Of a DNA stretch of 64,000 nucleotides, positions 51,842 through 61,419 are shown piece after piece; position 1 is the stretch's first letter; each line of letters starts with the position of its first letter. The stretch comes from an archaeon (GTDB taxonomy: Archaea; Thermoproteota; Nitrososphaeria; Nitrososphaerales; CADDZS01). The DNA is taken from positions 17,264 through 81,263 of the forward strand of contig JAKAPU010000001.1 of NCBI GenBank assembly GCA_021806865.1, read 5' to 3'. The position numbers were made by a program, and so were the translations under genes. The notes under the pieces are model-generated. The model had not been told where the DNA came from. It made no database searches and saw only the letters and a program-made list of their open reading frames with translations.

Positions 51842-54064
51842 CTACTTCACCTCAGATCTGCTCAAGTACTTTTCCAGTGCTGCAATCAACAGAAGAACAA
51901 ATGCAAACGAGAAGCCAGCAAACAGTCCCGGCAAAACAGCTATGATGGTCTTACTAGGCGTCATTTCACCTATTCGCACGCCTCCTTCGCCAATCATGAT
52001 CGCAGATAACAAGATCGCAAGCGAAGCCGTATTCTTCCCCATTTTGTTCAAGAAAGCCAACGGCACTAATCCCGCAAAAAACAGCATTTTTCCTGCGGAC
52101 ATCAAATAGGATCCTGAAATATTGCCACCGAGGCCAAATCCAATTCCGTACAAGTAGTTCTTGATGGTAAGCGACCCTGTGAAGAAATTCCCTAGTGGAG
52201 TATTGGCAAAAAAGTAAAGCAATGCCTGGAATGTCAACGTTCCAATCTGAAGCGGATTGGCTACAAGAAAGACCACTATCGCGACTAGTATAAGCAAAAC
52301 TCTCAAGTTAAATCTGGTCTTCCAGCCTGAGTAGAGAGCTCCCAAAAGCACTCCAGTGGCTCCTGCTGCTAACCTGGGAGTAGTTCCACCTCCGAACGGA
52401 AGATGGATAGACTTCCCAAGCAATCCAATTCCAGTTATTGTGTCTGCACCAGATATCACGGCATGCAAAGACAGTGGAAAGGTGAGAAGCGTGCTTGTCA
52501 CAATGTATATTATTTCGGCAAATAAGAATGCGAAACAGCCAGCCATTACTGTTGATCCAAACCTGAATAATGTCTTGTCATTATTTGCCTCAGACACAAC
52601 GGATCCAACGAAGGCGCCACCGAGTAGCACAATGATCATCGAAAGGGCGGCCTCAACCACGATAACTTCCTTGAACCCACTCGAACTCAGTCCCATTCCC
52701 AATAGATTTGCCCTATTTTGCGCGCAACAATGAATCTCTTGGGAAATCTCCCTTATTTCAGTAGAATTCATGTTTGCCGCGTTACCTACCGTAACGACGT
52801 GTCCGTACAGCGACTCAATCTGAGAAACAAAAGTCGAATTAGCCTGATTATCGACAACAATCAAGGGTACGTTTCCCAAGTACGGCAACAAGTTACCGGC
52901 CACGCTAGGCAATGCTAGTGGAGGGTAAGCTGAGATAACTACAATGTTAAAGTCGCCTACGCTACTCATGACGTTAAAATCCGAGTAGTCTTGCGCCGGA
53001 GTAACAACCTGAGTGCTACCTCCAGTAGCCAGATTGAGATTGTTTTGTATTTGTGGAACAGAATTTGGATAAGCCACGACGTAGGCTTTGATTTGAGGTG
53101 ATGGTCCAGCCATCACACCGATTGAAACCATCAAAATGCCGCAAAGGACAAAGAGCATCAAAAAGGTCCTTGATGAAAACTTACTCCTGGGATCCGTGGT
53201 AAGTCTTGAAACATACGCCCTAAAGGACTTGGGTAGAGAACCGAATACCCTCTTAGAGGACTTTGCAATAACTGGCAACCTCAATTTTCCAGTCAACGAT
53301 CTGAGCAATTTTCTTCCTGATTCGGCCAGTCCAAGGCTTGCAAGAATCACGACAACAAGAGCGATTACGGAGACCGCAGTGCTTTCAGTACGGAATGAGC
53401 TGGATTGAAGAACGACCTCCCTTATATCACTTGGTAATTCATAAGTAGTGTACCCGTTTGCTGTAGCACCAACAATCTTGCTTGGATATTGCGGACGTAG
53501 GACGCCTTGGCTATAGTAAGCCTGTGACAGAGTTGTACGGCTGGTTGTCACCAGCGAAGCTGAGTAACTTGTCGGTACATTGATTCCTTCCAGAAGCACA
53601 AATGGAATCGGGGCTACGAGCCTGAATAGAAAGGCTTCACTGTTGTAACTTCCACTCATAGTTGCGCTGACATTGTTCGTGGATGCGGGAAGTGTAAGAT
53701 AATATCCAATGAAGGCAGAAGCGGTTCCAGAAATTACAGCAGCTTTTAATGTCACTGCAGTCCCGTTGTCCAGAATAGCTTGTGCCGAGATATCGCTAGC
53801 ACGAAAAGATGAAATGAGTTGAATTTGTTCCGGTGAAGCGAGGTTCAGAGAATAAAGGTTTATCGTCGCATTAGCTCTTTGGGGCACATTCAAACTGTAC
53901 ACGTCAAACGATGGTGTCACAATCGAGACAACGTTGATAGATGCGCCGCTTGCGGTTAGTGAAGTGCTTGTCTGAGCGTTAGAAATTTTCGCCGCAGGCA
54001 TGGCAAAAGACAGCAAGATTATGAGCAGGATGCCTAACAGAATAGTAGACTTGACTAATTGCAC
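51842..54064 (-). CDS. Large polytopic membrane protein of unknown function (740 aa)
   Basis: Layout: signal-like helix (STILLGILLIILLSFAMPAA), an extracellular domain of about 200 residues (35-225), a membrane helix near 230, a basic cytoplasmic loop (KLLRSLTGKLRLPVIAKSSK), a helix near 305, a second extracellular domain (about 325-460) with an alternating strand-helix order (NIVVISAYPPLALPSVAGNL, VPLIVVDNQANSTF), and then about eight helices. HCCAQNR near 450 is a lone vicinal Cys pair. I recognise no family. It is the third gene of a five-gene operon and lies two bases from the 596-aa gene. Confidence 0.65.
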   Translation of the reverse strand: MQLVKSTILLGILLIILLSFAMPAAKISNAQTSTSLTASGASINVVSIVTPSFDVYSLNVPQRANATINLYSLNLASPEQIQLISSFRASDISAQAILDNGTAVTLKAAVISGTASAFIGYYLTLPASTNNVSATMSGSYNSEAFLFRLVAPIPFVLLEGINVPTSYSASLVTTSRTTLSQAYYSQGVLRPQYPSKIVGATANGYTTYELPSDIREVVLQSSSFRTESTAVSVIALVVVILASLGLAESGRKLLRSLTGKLRLPVIAKSSKRVFGSLPKSFRAYVSRLTTDPRSKFSSRTFLMLFVLCGILMVSIGVMAGPSPQIKAYVVAYPNSVPQIQNNLNLATGGSTQVVTPAQDYSDFNVMSSVGDFNIVVISAYPPLALPSVAGNLLPYLGNVPLIVVDNQANSTFVSQIESLYGHVVTVGNAANMNSTEIREISQEIHCCAQNRANLLGMGLSSSGFKEVIVVEAALSMIIVLLGGAFVGSVVSEANNDKTLFRFGSTVMAGCFAFLFAEIIYIVTSTLLTFPLSLHAVISGADTITGIGLLGKSIHLPFGGGTTPRLAAGATGVLLGALYSGWKTRFNLRVLLILVAIVVFLVANPLQIGTLTFQALLYFFANTPLGNFFTGSLTIKNYLYGIGFGLGGNISGSYLMSAGKMLFFAGLVPLAFLNKMGKNTASLAILLSAIMIGEGGVRIGEMTPSKTIIAVLPGLFAGFSFAFVLLLIAALEKYLSRSEVK

Positions 54065-54066
54065 AG

Positions 54067-55857
54067 CTAGAATGGCAACCTCCAGCCAAGTACGACTTCT
54101 GAATCTCTCTCAAACAGCACTCTATTCATCAACTTGCGTTTCTCCAGTCTCCCCAGAATCGATCGCAGTTCAGTGCTCGATGTTACAAGTAAGCCACCAG
54201 CAAGAAGGGCTTGTATCTCTTGAAAAGTCTTGATTCCTGGTGATTTGTGCAACCTTGTCAAAAAAGACAACTCATCTTCACCCAATCCTGAAACGTTTCT
54301 GAGATATCCATCCGTCTTGGCGTCTGATCTGACGATGAAGCGTATCGACGAAAAGAGCACGCCCATAACCATGATCGCTATTACTATAGAATCTATGGAA
54401 AGGAAGTCGCTCTGCAAGGAAAAAAAGTATGACGACCACGCTGAATATTCGGTCTCCGTCTGTAGCACTGGAAGGAATAACAAGTCAATCTCACTTTGAA
54501 AATTGGCTGAGGAACTTGTGTTAGCACCAGCATCACCGTAGAGACGGACTATGCTTAACCTCACGTCGGCCGACTGAAAGTGTCCCTGAGTTAGAAACGT
54601 CATCATTGTCGTACCGCTAAAAACCATCATCGACGATCCGTAGAACGAATAGTCGTATACGTACCCCGAGAACGGACCAAGTGAAAACACTGATTTCGTC
54701 ACATTATAGTTTGAAGGCGGATTCCAGAGCTCCGTCTGTGGGAGCCTGGAAGACGAGATCTCATAGTAAACGGAATAGTTTGCGCTCTCTGGGTGGTATG
54801 AAGGAACGATGTTTTGTTCAATGGCATAGATCTCATTGGAAGATCGAACAATCGAAGAGGTGTTGACAAGCCACCCGGCTGGTGGCTGCGCCATCGGTAT
54901 GCTGTTTAACCCTGAATAACTCGTTTGACTAAGGTAGGGAGAACTGGCCTGCATCGTGAGGAGAGGTACCTGAACAAAAAATAGGGCCAGCAAAATCCCG
55001 AGAGTAAAAAGCAAACTACCTAGTGTTGTCTTGCTCAGTTTATCAGGTGAATGAACTCTTCTTCCGCAGTTTGGGCAAAATAAGGAAGCGAAGAAGGGCT
55101 TTGTACCACCATCTTCGGAAGATGAATGTGATTCACAGACCAATGGAGTTCTTTCCGCAATAGGTCGAAATGTATTCCGAAACTGCTCGAAGAAATAAAG
55201 AAGAGGGATCAGCGGCACAATTAAGACTAGGATACTAAGTTTGGGGAGGCCGTAGAGCGAGAATTCGCCAATCTTTGGTACCAGCCAGTAGACAAGACCC
55301 AAGAATGACGTCACCCCCGGTATTAGCAGTGGACGCAGTTGGTTACCTTCAAACAAGGCAAACAAGCCAACATAAAGAAGTGCAGTATAGGCGCCCGAAA
55401 TGGTATGGCCAAGCAAGCCTTCAGTAACAGCCGGGACAAATGCCACGCCCGCGATTGCGAACAGAGGACTCAATGTTAGAAGTAGTCTCTTGTCAAAGCG
55501 CAACACCAAGTAGGCAGCAATTAGAACAATCAAAGATTCGTAATGGAGCCATGCAGTATACTGGGAAACGTACGATCCTGCTATGTAAACGGCCAATGCA
55601 ACGATAACTAGATAGAGGCCGGGCCAAAACCTCGCTTCGGAAATTTCCACATATGTTTCTATGACATTCCTCTTGAACAAGACACCAATGGCAAGCATGG
55701 CAAGTCCAGCTACAAAGAAACCAAGAAGGTGGTCGTCGACTAGAGTCGTCTCCCATCTAGCAAAATCGTCGTAGTAGAGCAACGCAACGAGCGGTAACAA
55801 CGTTAGAATTTTGATGACTGCTAGTACCTGGTTAGATATTCCTGCCTTCAATGGCAT
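54067..55857 (-). CDS. Polytopic membrane protein with zinc ribbon and winged helix (596 aa)
   Basis: About seven to eight N-terminal helices (residues 10-230), then a cytoplasmic zinc-ribbon-like half site (LFCPNCGRRVHSP, about 262-274), a helix, an extracellular domain (about 310-465) rich in Tyr/Ser, one more helix (IVIAIMVMGVLFSSIRFIV), and a cytoplasmic C-terminus. LSFLTRLHKSPGIKTFQEIQ and ELRSILGRLEKRKLMNRVLF there form a winged-helix-like domain. The layout suggests a protein that could sense the envelope and act on DNA, or a transporter with a DNA-binding-like tail. It is coupled to genes on both sides (gaps of 2 and 14 bp). The family is unknown. Confidence 0.65.
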   Translation of the reverse strand: MPLKAGISNQVLAVIKILTLLPLVALLYYDDFARWETTLVDDHLLGFFVAGLAMLAIGVLFKRNVIETYVEISEARFWPGLYLVIVALAVYIAGSYVSQYTAWLHYESLIVLIAAYLVLRFDKRLLLTLSPLFAIAGVAFVPAVTEGLLGHTISGAYTALLYVGLFALFEGNQLRPLLIPGVTSFLGLVYWLVPKIGEFSLYGLPKLSILVLIVPLIPLLYFFEQFRNTFRPIAERTPLVCESHSSSEDGGTKPFFASLFCPNCGRRVHSPDKLSKTTLGSLLFTLGILLALFFVQVPLLTMQASSPYLSQTSYSGLNSIPMAQPPAGWLVNTSSIVRSSNEIYAIEQNIVPSYHPESANYSVYYEISSSRLPQTELWNPPSNYNVTKSVFSLGPFSGYVYDYSFYGSSMMVFSGTTMMTFLTQGHFQSADVRLSIVRLYGDAGANTSSSANFQSEIDLLFLPVLQTETEYSAWSSYFFSLQSDFLSIDSIVIAIMVMGVLFSSIRFIVRSDAKTDGYLRNVSGLGEDELSFLTRLHKSPGIKTFQEIQALLAGGLLVTSSTELRSILGRLEKRKLMNRVLFERDSEVVLGWRLPF

Positions 55858-55871
55858 TCTCCATCACTGCT

Positions 55872-57137
55872 CTATTCCTTTTCTATCTTCAGACTAACCA
55901 ACGTAGCGTCGCTCTCTGGATCATAATCACATTTCTCGATGCTCACACTCTTCGAAAGCGAGAAAGACACAATAACTGCGTGCATGCTACAAACTTCGCA
56001 GCCAAGGCAGCCCTGCTTAGATGGCAAGTTAGAGTTATGTTTAGGATTACAAGAGGTCTTGAATATTGGATGTTTCAGTATCACTTCGATTCGATTGGCA
56101 GATCGTTCTATCCTCGCCTCGGAAGCTAAATGTAAATTCTGGCAAAGAATTCGCTGCGCACCACTGACGATACTGTCTATTGATGGCTTTGGTATTCCAA
56201 GTTCCTTTATGTAGAGGTCTGCTAATCCTCTGCCAAAAGGAATCAGTTGGATTTCCCGCTGCTCCGCCAGCAGCTCACTCGGAGAGTTTCTTCCTTGCTG
56301 AGCTTGTAGCCCACTTGTCGCTCCTTCAACGGGAATGACGAATACACTGTTCACCGTTTTGCCCATCAGGACAAAGAGAAACTTCGCGTCAACGAGGCTT
56401 GACGATAGCTCGTCGACTAAAGCTCTTGAAGATTCCAAGACGCTGTCAACGACCCTAGCTTGAACCGAATGGGAAGTGTCAAGGAAAACCAAGATCAGAG
56501 ATCCGATAAATGCTATGACCGAGTCAAATTCTATAACAGGATTGTAAAATCTGTACGAGGCCAGAAACATCAGTATGGCGAGTATCGAAAGGACGGTCGC
56601 ACCGATTCGTGATTTACTGTGTAGTCTAGAGTGAAGGTACGAAAGGACTGTTTGATTTTCCTTCTCCTTTTGTCTTCTCTTTCGCCTGGCTTCTTCCAAG
56701 ACCTGTCGATTCTTGACAACATCAGGAATAATTTCAATTGAAGTTGTCGCACCTGCTGGGCGGTTTCTGATTGAGTGTACAGAAAGTAGTATTATGACAA
56801 CTGAAATTGTAAGCATGAATAAAGACGCCCCAATTCCATCCTCAAACTCTCTCTGAACGGAAGAGAGCGAGTGGAAAGTCACGTGCCACTTCCACGGGAA
56901 GTACGAGGTCACATAGTTGTAGACCTGGAAATGGTGAAGAAAATAGAAACTGTAGCCAAGTACTCCTATCGCAACAAACATGAGCATAAGAGCCAAAATC
57001 ACTGGAACCGAAAGATATTTTCTGACAGAGTCGTTGGAAGGGCGCTTCGGATCATTCAGCGAAGGAAGTCTGCTCAGTTTTTTCAATAGGCCCTCGCGTG
57101 TCTTTTGCGTAGTTTCGTTCTTCTTTTGCGCTGGCAT
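55872..57137 (-). CDS. Membrane protein with Cys-rich cytoplasmic domain (421 aa)
   Basis: Four helices (about 45-70, 105-125, 180-200, 205-225) with a charged loop (NRQVLEEARRKRRQKEKENQ) between the second and third. The C-terminal half is soluble: a helical part (SVLESSRALVDELSSSLVDA) is followed by a domain with ILCQNLHLASEARIERSANR and GCLGCEVCSMHAVIVSFSLS, where C-x2-C-x2-C may bind metal. I do not recognise it. It is the first gene of the operon that runs to 50228. The ATG has no strong Shine-Dalgarno. Confidence 0.6.
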   Translation of the reverse strand: MPAQKKNETTQKTREGLLKKLSRLPSLNDPKRPSNDSVRKYLSVPVILALMLMFVAIGVLGYSFYFLHHFQVYNYVTSYFPWKWHVTFHSLSSVQREFEDGIGASLFMLTISVVIILLSVHSIRNRPAGATTSIEIIPDVVKNRQVLEEARRKRRQKEKENQTVLSYLHSRLHSKSRIGATVLSILAILMFLASYRFYNPVIEFDSVIAFIGSLILVFLDTSHSVQARVVDSVLESSRALVDELSSSLVDAKFLFVLMGKTVNSVFVIPVEGATSGLQAQQGRNSPSELLAEQREIQLIPFGRGLADLYIKELGIPKPSIDSIVSGAQRILCQNLHLASEARIERSANRIEVILKHPIFKTSCNPKHNSNLPSKQGCLGCEVCSMHAVIVSFSLSKSVSIEKCDYDPESDATLVSLKIEKE

Positions 57138-57204
57138 GCTTTCTACTTCGTTTCACTTTGGGGTAGAGCTAATTCACCAAGTAGTTCTAGGGGTATAACA
57201 ATCT

Positions 57205-57351
57205 TCAGTACGTCCAAACCAGTGGGTGATCTGGAAACTTCTTTGAAATTGCATTGGCAGCTATCACAAACATCCAATCAGTGGCAGAGAAGAAACTGCA
57301 ATCTGCTGGAAACATCCTGAACCTGACGGTGGATTTGTAGTTATCCTTCAT
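57205..57351 (-). CDS. Possible 48-aa protein
   Basis: The frame opens at an ATG with AAGGAAA about 10 nt ahead and codes MKDNYKSTVRFRMFPADCSF and on to DHPLVWTY. It lies in the 289-bp gap between two minus-strand genes. Codon use looks like a gene but length is small and I know no family. Confidence 0.3.
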   Translation of the reverse strand: MKDNYKSTVRFRMFPADCSFFSATDWMFVIAANAISKKFPDHPLVWTY

Positions 57352-57426
57352 TCATTTTCCTTCTTTGGACAATTCGTCCAAGATTATTGAGATACGCATA
57401 GCGTATATGAAATATCTCCAATCCCG

Positions 57427-58458
57427 CTATACTTTGTCGTAAGTAATCTCTACTCCCTGTATTCGAAGGCCTAGATATCTCAAAAGACCATAGCTATACC
57501 CTAGTCCAGAAGAAAAATTTCTTGCGATCAAGAAAACTGGATAAATGAAAACAAGTTTCGCCAAATCACTATCAGGTCGAACATACAAGACAATTCGAAG
57601 CGACTGTCCTAAGAAGAGCAACAGCACCAGCAAGATCAACATACCGCCAACAAGCGGAGAGTATAGCAACAACAATACGCCGAGTGCGAACACCCACAGA
57701 GGAAAGAGTGTTTTTGCAAGATCGGTAACTAGCCCGTGTTTCAACGAGTAGAGCACACGAGTCCTTCCTCTGGCAAACCATTTTCTAGAAAGCTCAGAAA
57801 GCGTTTCGCTGCGTTTGTGTCTCCAATTGATTCCTGGTACCCAAGCAATTTTGTATCCAGCCTCAGTAACTCTTCGGAATAGATCCTTGTCCTCCGCTTG
57901 AAATAATCGCTCATCAAAGCCGCCAGTCTTTTCAAGAGCTTCTCTTCGAAACACCCAAGCATAGAATGGTTTGATCTTCCCTTCTTCCAGTAGCTTGTGC
58001 TGCAACTTGTTTTCCAGCTCGATACAATCGGTCGCCAGAGTAGACTTGAGATTAAGCGGACCGCCAGTTAGACAAACAGCCCCAGCCTCAGGATTTTTTT
58101 TTAGCGCAACCACGGCTTTATCCAAGTAATCCGCATCATAAACACAGTCGCACTCTCCAAAGAATACAATGTCGCCTTTCGATTCTTTCGTGCCTTCGTT
58201 CCTAGCAGAAGACGGCCCCCTGTGTTTTGTTCTTATTACTCGGAAATTCTTAAGCGAGTTCCCGACTTCACCAGCAATTTCGCAGGTCTTATCGCTGGAT
58301 CCGTCGTCGACCACAATTATTTCGCTGTTGGAGTAAGTTTGCTTGCCCAGTTCAGCAAGCGCGTTTCGAATTTCTTTTTCCTCATTGAATACTGGAAGTA
58401 CCATTGAGACAAGTGGGAGATCTTGCGAAGACAAAGAAGTCCAGCGCCACTCCGTCAC
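57427..58458 (-). CDS. Membrane-anchored GT2-family glycosyltransferase
   Basis: A 343-aa enzyme: VSMVLPVFNEEKEIRNALAE, EIIVVDDGSSDKTCEIA, the metal-site region FFGECDCVYDADYLDKA, and FDERLFQAEDKDLFRRVTEA with a KWFARGR acceptor motif (the Q-x-x-RW-type site is loosely kept). Two C-terminal helices (PLWVFALGVLLLLYSPLVGG and the next) anchor it. It overlaps the upstream GT4 gene by 4 nt, so the two are one unit. Confidence 0.87.
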   Translation of the reverse strand: MTEWRWTSLSSQDLPLVSMVLPVFNEEKEIRNALAELGKQTYSNSEIIVVDDGSSDKTCEIAGEVGNSLKNFRVIRTKHRGPSSARNEGTKESKGDIVFFGECDCVYDADYLDKAVVALKKNPEAGAVCLTGGPLNLKSTLATDCIELENKLQHKLLEEGKIKPFYAWVFRREALEKTGGFDERLFQAEDKDLFRRVTEAGYKIAWVPGINWRHKRSETLSELSRKWFARGRTRVLYSLKHGLVTDLAKTLFPLWVFALGVLLLLYSPLVGGMLILLVLLLFLGQSLRIVLYVRPDSDLAKLVFIYPVFLIARNFSSGLGYSYGLLRYLGLRIQGVEITYDKV

Positions 58459-59633
58459 TGCATCAGGTTGGCGATCATTTCTGTAACCTTCGCCCAGGAA
58501 TAGTCTCTGTCAACAAGGTTCCTCCCGTTTTCCCCTATTTTCTCCAGATTCGTACGTTCAGCGTATATTGTTTGAATAAGGTTGGACAGCTCCTGAGGCT
58601 TGCCAGGTTGCACGAGATAGCCAAGTTCTTGCGAAGTTATTATTTTCGTAACCGGATCAACTCTGGTTGAGATAGTCGCCTTGTCGCAAGCCATGTACTC
58701 CAGTATTTTGAGCGGCCAGCCTATCCCATACTTTGCTCGGATGGGATCCTTGCTCGGCTCATACAGTGCAACCATGATGTCGCATGCGTTGATGTAATCT
58801 GGAACAAGTTCATAATTCACTGGCCCTGGGAACACGCACCGATCTAATACACTAGATTTTTCGGCAAGACTGCGGTAAGTCTCGTAGTTAGGACCTATCA
58901 ACAACAATCTCAAGTTTGGAATCTGATCTTTCACAAGTGATACTGCTTCGATCAGCGTGTCGATCCCGTGCCAGCTCTGGAACGTACCAACATAACCCAT
59001 AACAAAGAAATTATCATCAAGATTCAGTTTCGAGCGAACTTCCACTCTTTTGGTCTCCTCCCTGTAGAATAGTGACAGGTTAACTCCAGCTGGCACTGCA
59101 ACGCACTTGCTCCTGTCAACCCAACTTCGAAGCATCGATTCCGTGTAGTAGAGTATCTTCTTGCTTCGCATCGCGCTGAACCTGCTATATCTCGGACCTA
59201 TAATCTCCAGAATCATCTGCTTGCCGGTGAAAATCGAAGCAAGTCCGCCAGCGCCGAACGATGTTTCCCTCTCTATGATAAAATCCAGTTTGTATTTTCT
59301 AATCAGATTACTTGCGACAGCAGAAACGTACACGCGAAAAATCGTTAGAAGGTACAGATAGTATAACTTACTAACAACGCCAGAGTTGGAAGAGTTCGCA
59401 CTGCCTTCACCTCCGTATTTCCGACCCGATCTCAAGATGTATCGATTCACGCGGTGAACAGTAAATCTACCCATCTTCTCCTCTTTCGCTTGAGATCTCG
59501 ACTCTCTTCTGCAGATGACGTGTACCTCGTTTCCGAGAATAGAGAGATTCTCGGCCAGCTCCCTCACATGCACAGAAGACCCTCTGGGAGAAGGAATGGG
59601 AACATCAGGAGCAAGATAGCAGATTTTGTTCAC
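58455..59633 (-). CDS. GT4-family glycosyltransferase
   Basis: A 392-aa GT-B enzyme: CYLAPDVPIPSPRGSSVHVR (acceptor loop), EVHVICRRESRSQAKEE, FVMGYVGTFQSWHGIDTLIE, and LRLLLIGPNYETYRS. KYGIGWPLKILEYMACDKAT is the donor-site motif, with the second Glu of E-x7-E kept in ILEYMA. It adds a sugar to the glycan on the cytoplasmic side. It comes first in a two-gene unit with the GT2 gene at 57427. Confidence 0.87.
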   Translation of the reverse strand: MNKICYLAPDVPIPSPRGSSVHVRELAENLSILGNEVHVICRRESRSQAKEEKMGRFTVHRVNRYILRSGRKYGGEGSANSSNSGVVSKLYYLYLLTIFRVYVSAVASNLIRKYKLDFIIERETSFGAGGLASIFTGKQMILEIIGPRYSRFSAMRSKKILYYTESMLRSWVDRSKCVAVPAGVNLSLFYREETKRVEVRSKLNLDDNFFVMGYVGTFQSWHGIDTLIEAVSLVKDQIPNLRLLLIGPNYETYRSLAEKSSVLDRCVFPGPVNYELVPDYINACDIMVALYEPSKDPIRAKYGIGWPLKILEYMACDKATISTRVDPVTKIITSQELGYLVQPGKPQELSNLIQTIYAERTNLEKIGENGRNLVDRDYSWAKVTEMIANLMQ

Positions 59634-59815
59634 GTTGCTGCAATCCGTCAGGCATTGACAAAACCAGAAACACTAGATAAGCGATTAGATCAAGGAAGTT
59701 AAGACGGTGTATCAGCAATCGATATCCTGCGACTGCACGGCTATAAACGGGTCAGAAGTTTGCCATACAATTTCGTAGAAAGAGGTGAAAAGAGGCCCAG
59801 AAGGCCTCTACTTGC

Positions 59816-60574
59816 TCAAAGACTGAGGCGAGCGAATTCGTGTTTGCGCAGCGCCATAAGGCCGAGCAGTGAAAGCGATGCCACAAGTATTGCGGGTACG
59901 CCGAACTCTGGAACTCCAAAGCCGGTGGAATTCGTGACAATGTCGCCGCTGCTACCTGCCGCGCTGTTGCACCATGTCTGGGTGCCCTGACTCGACGAAT
60001 AAGTGTAAAGCCAGCCCCAAGGAGACGGATGAAGGAGCCTGTGGTAGAGAAGTAGAACGACACCCAATCTGCCGGCGAAGTATCTCCCACCTGATTTAAG
60101 TCCCGAGCAGTATGTCCGCCTTTGTCCCTCCAAAGTTGAAAGCACCCAAGGATCCTGACATTGGTTGCGTAGGAGTTCCAAGCAGCGTTCCAGTGAAAGT
60201 CCAGACGTAACCGCCGCTCATCGTGCCGACTCCGTCATACGGCTCTGTGACTCCATTTTGTGGGCTCAACGCGCCAGCAAAGTCTGCCAGGTTCCAGAGT
60301 AAAGTACTCCGGCGTAAAAGTTGCTAGGAGATGTCTGCCAGACATCTATCGTCTTTGTGTAGCTATCCAGCGCCCATTATCCGACCATTCCAGAATCTTC
60401 ATCGTTTGTGACCGTCATTGTAACGCTGATTATCTTTGTAGAACCCGAAGGCGGATTAATGTCGCTTGCAGTTACAGCGCACGAAGAGGAAGCCGATGGA
60501 TGCAGTGGTATCAGATAGGAAGTGAAGAGGACAGTGGACAGAACGATAATTATAGCAATCGCGGTGTATTTCAT
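59816..60574 (-). pseudogene. Frameshifted PEFG-CTERM surface protein gene
   Basis: From the ATG at 60574 the frame codes a signal peptide (IAIIIVLSTVLFTSYLIPLH) and SGSTKIISVTMTVTNDEDSG, then meets a TAA. Coding sense continues (SYTKTIDVWQTSPSNFYAGV), shifts frame near 60285 (GGYVWTFTGTLLGTPTQPMS), shifts again near 60090 (SPADWVSFYFSTTGSFIRLL) and ends in a third frame with VPEFGVPAILVASLSLLGLM and RKHEF at 59816. At least one nonsense and three frame changes separate the ends. Promoter copy D is still present. All parts of a CTERM protein are in order, so it died recently. Confidence 0.75.
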
Positions 60575-60610
60575 ATTTCCTACCTACATTTTCGCAAATA
60601 ATTCAAGAAT

Positions 60611-60660
60611 TATTTAGGTCGTATGAAGGCTAGACGCACAAATGTGAATTTCAGATTCAG
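60611..60660 (-). promoter_or_regulatory. CTERM-type promoter element, copy D
   Basis: Read on the minus strand from 60660: CTGAATCTGAAATTCAC (two positions off the dyad consensus), half-site GTGCGTCT from 60639, and TATA box CTAAATA starting at 60617, 43 bp after the dyad starts. It faces the pseudogene that starts at 60574. The weaker left half-site fits relaxed selection after gene loss. Confidence 0.65.
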
Positions 60661-60682
60661 TCCAAGCGCTCAATAGCTTCGA

Positions 60683-61164
60683 GCGACGGAGTACTGGCAG
60701 GGAGAACTGTACTTTGGTGGCAGTTCGCCGAGCCAGAGCACCTTTGTCAACGGAACACTGGTTCAGTGGGATTACGTCAGCGGAAGCAGCAACACGCAGC
60801 CAGCAGGATATCCTGACTCGATTTACGACAACACTATCGGAGCCTGGCTGATCAGCTTCAATGTATACATCTTGGAAAACCAGTGCTATGCTTCGAACTG
60901 CCCGATCCCTTCAAGCTACTTCAGCCTGGGATTCCCCTCAGGCAGCACGCAACTACTATCGAGCGCTGAGCCATTCAGTAGCCCACTCACGCTTCCGAAC
61001 TATGTGTACGGAGGAGCTCCTCCTCGATCGTGATAGGTACCCAGACAGTCGGTGCGGGCGTGCCGGAGTTCGGTCTTCCAATAGCTGCCGTTGCTACGAT
61101 ATCCATGATTGGACTCGTAGCCTTGTGCCGCTTTGGTTTCCCAAAGTACAACGGAAGAGTCTGA
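60683..61164 (+). pseudogene. Truncated, frameshifted PEFG-CTERM surface protein gene
   Basis: From 60683 the plus strand codes WQGELYFGGSSPSQSTFVNG, YDNTIGAWLISFNVYILENQ and PLTLPNYVYGGAPP, with no start codon or signal peptide before it (a stop lies four codons upstream). It ends at a TGA at 61031. After a frame change the tail VGAGVPEFGLPIAAVATISM then FPKYNGRV runs to 61164. The body is rich in Gly/Ser/Tyr like other sorted proteins. Its 5' part is lost. It lies head-to-head with the other pseudogene. Confidence 0.7.
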
Positions 61165-61281
61165 ACCGGCTCTTCACCCCTCTCTTTTTTTGAGAAACTC
61201 TCTTCGCGCGAAGTAATCAGGTCATGAGTAAACTCTCAGCAACCTTTACGCGCGTGTTTGATTTGAAATCCTATTCGATTA

Positions 61282-61419
61282 CTACGCTTTGCTTACCATA
61301 TAGTCAGGCTCTTCCGGATCATGGTTTCTCGTCACGCCGCAAATAACACATCTGTCAACCTTCCTTTGTAGGTCCTCATCGAATTCAGTGCTCCAGCGAT
61401 GCTCGTGCGTTGCGCTCAT
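61282..61419 (-). CDS. 45-aa putative zinc-binding protein
   Basis: An ATG at 61419 opens a 45-codon frame with HEHRW near the start and DRCVICGVTRNHDPEEP in the second half: possible ligands are H-x-H, C-x2-C and a last His. A GGATGA-like site precedes the ATG. Promoter copy E lies upstream with a 5' leader of about 80 nt. It is too short for family assignment, but the Cys/His pattern and promoter argue that it is real. Confidence 0.45.
   Translation of the reverse strand: MSATHEHRWSTEFDEDLQRKVDRCVICGVTRNHDPEEPDYMVSKA

Noticed and set aside
54067..55857. The 596-aa membrane protein as a second exosortase-like enzyme
   Set aside because: The helix layout is loosely similar but none of the Cys/Arg/His catalytic residues appears at the expected places.
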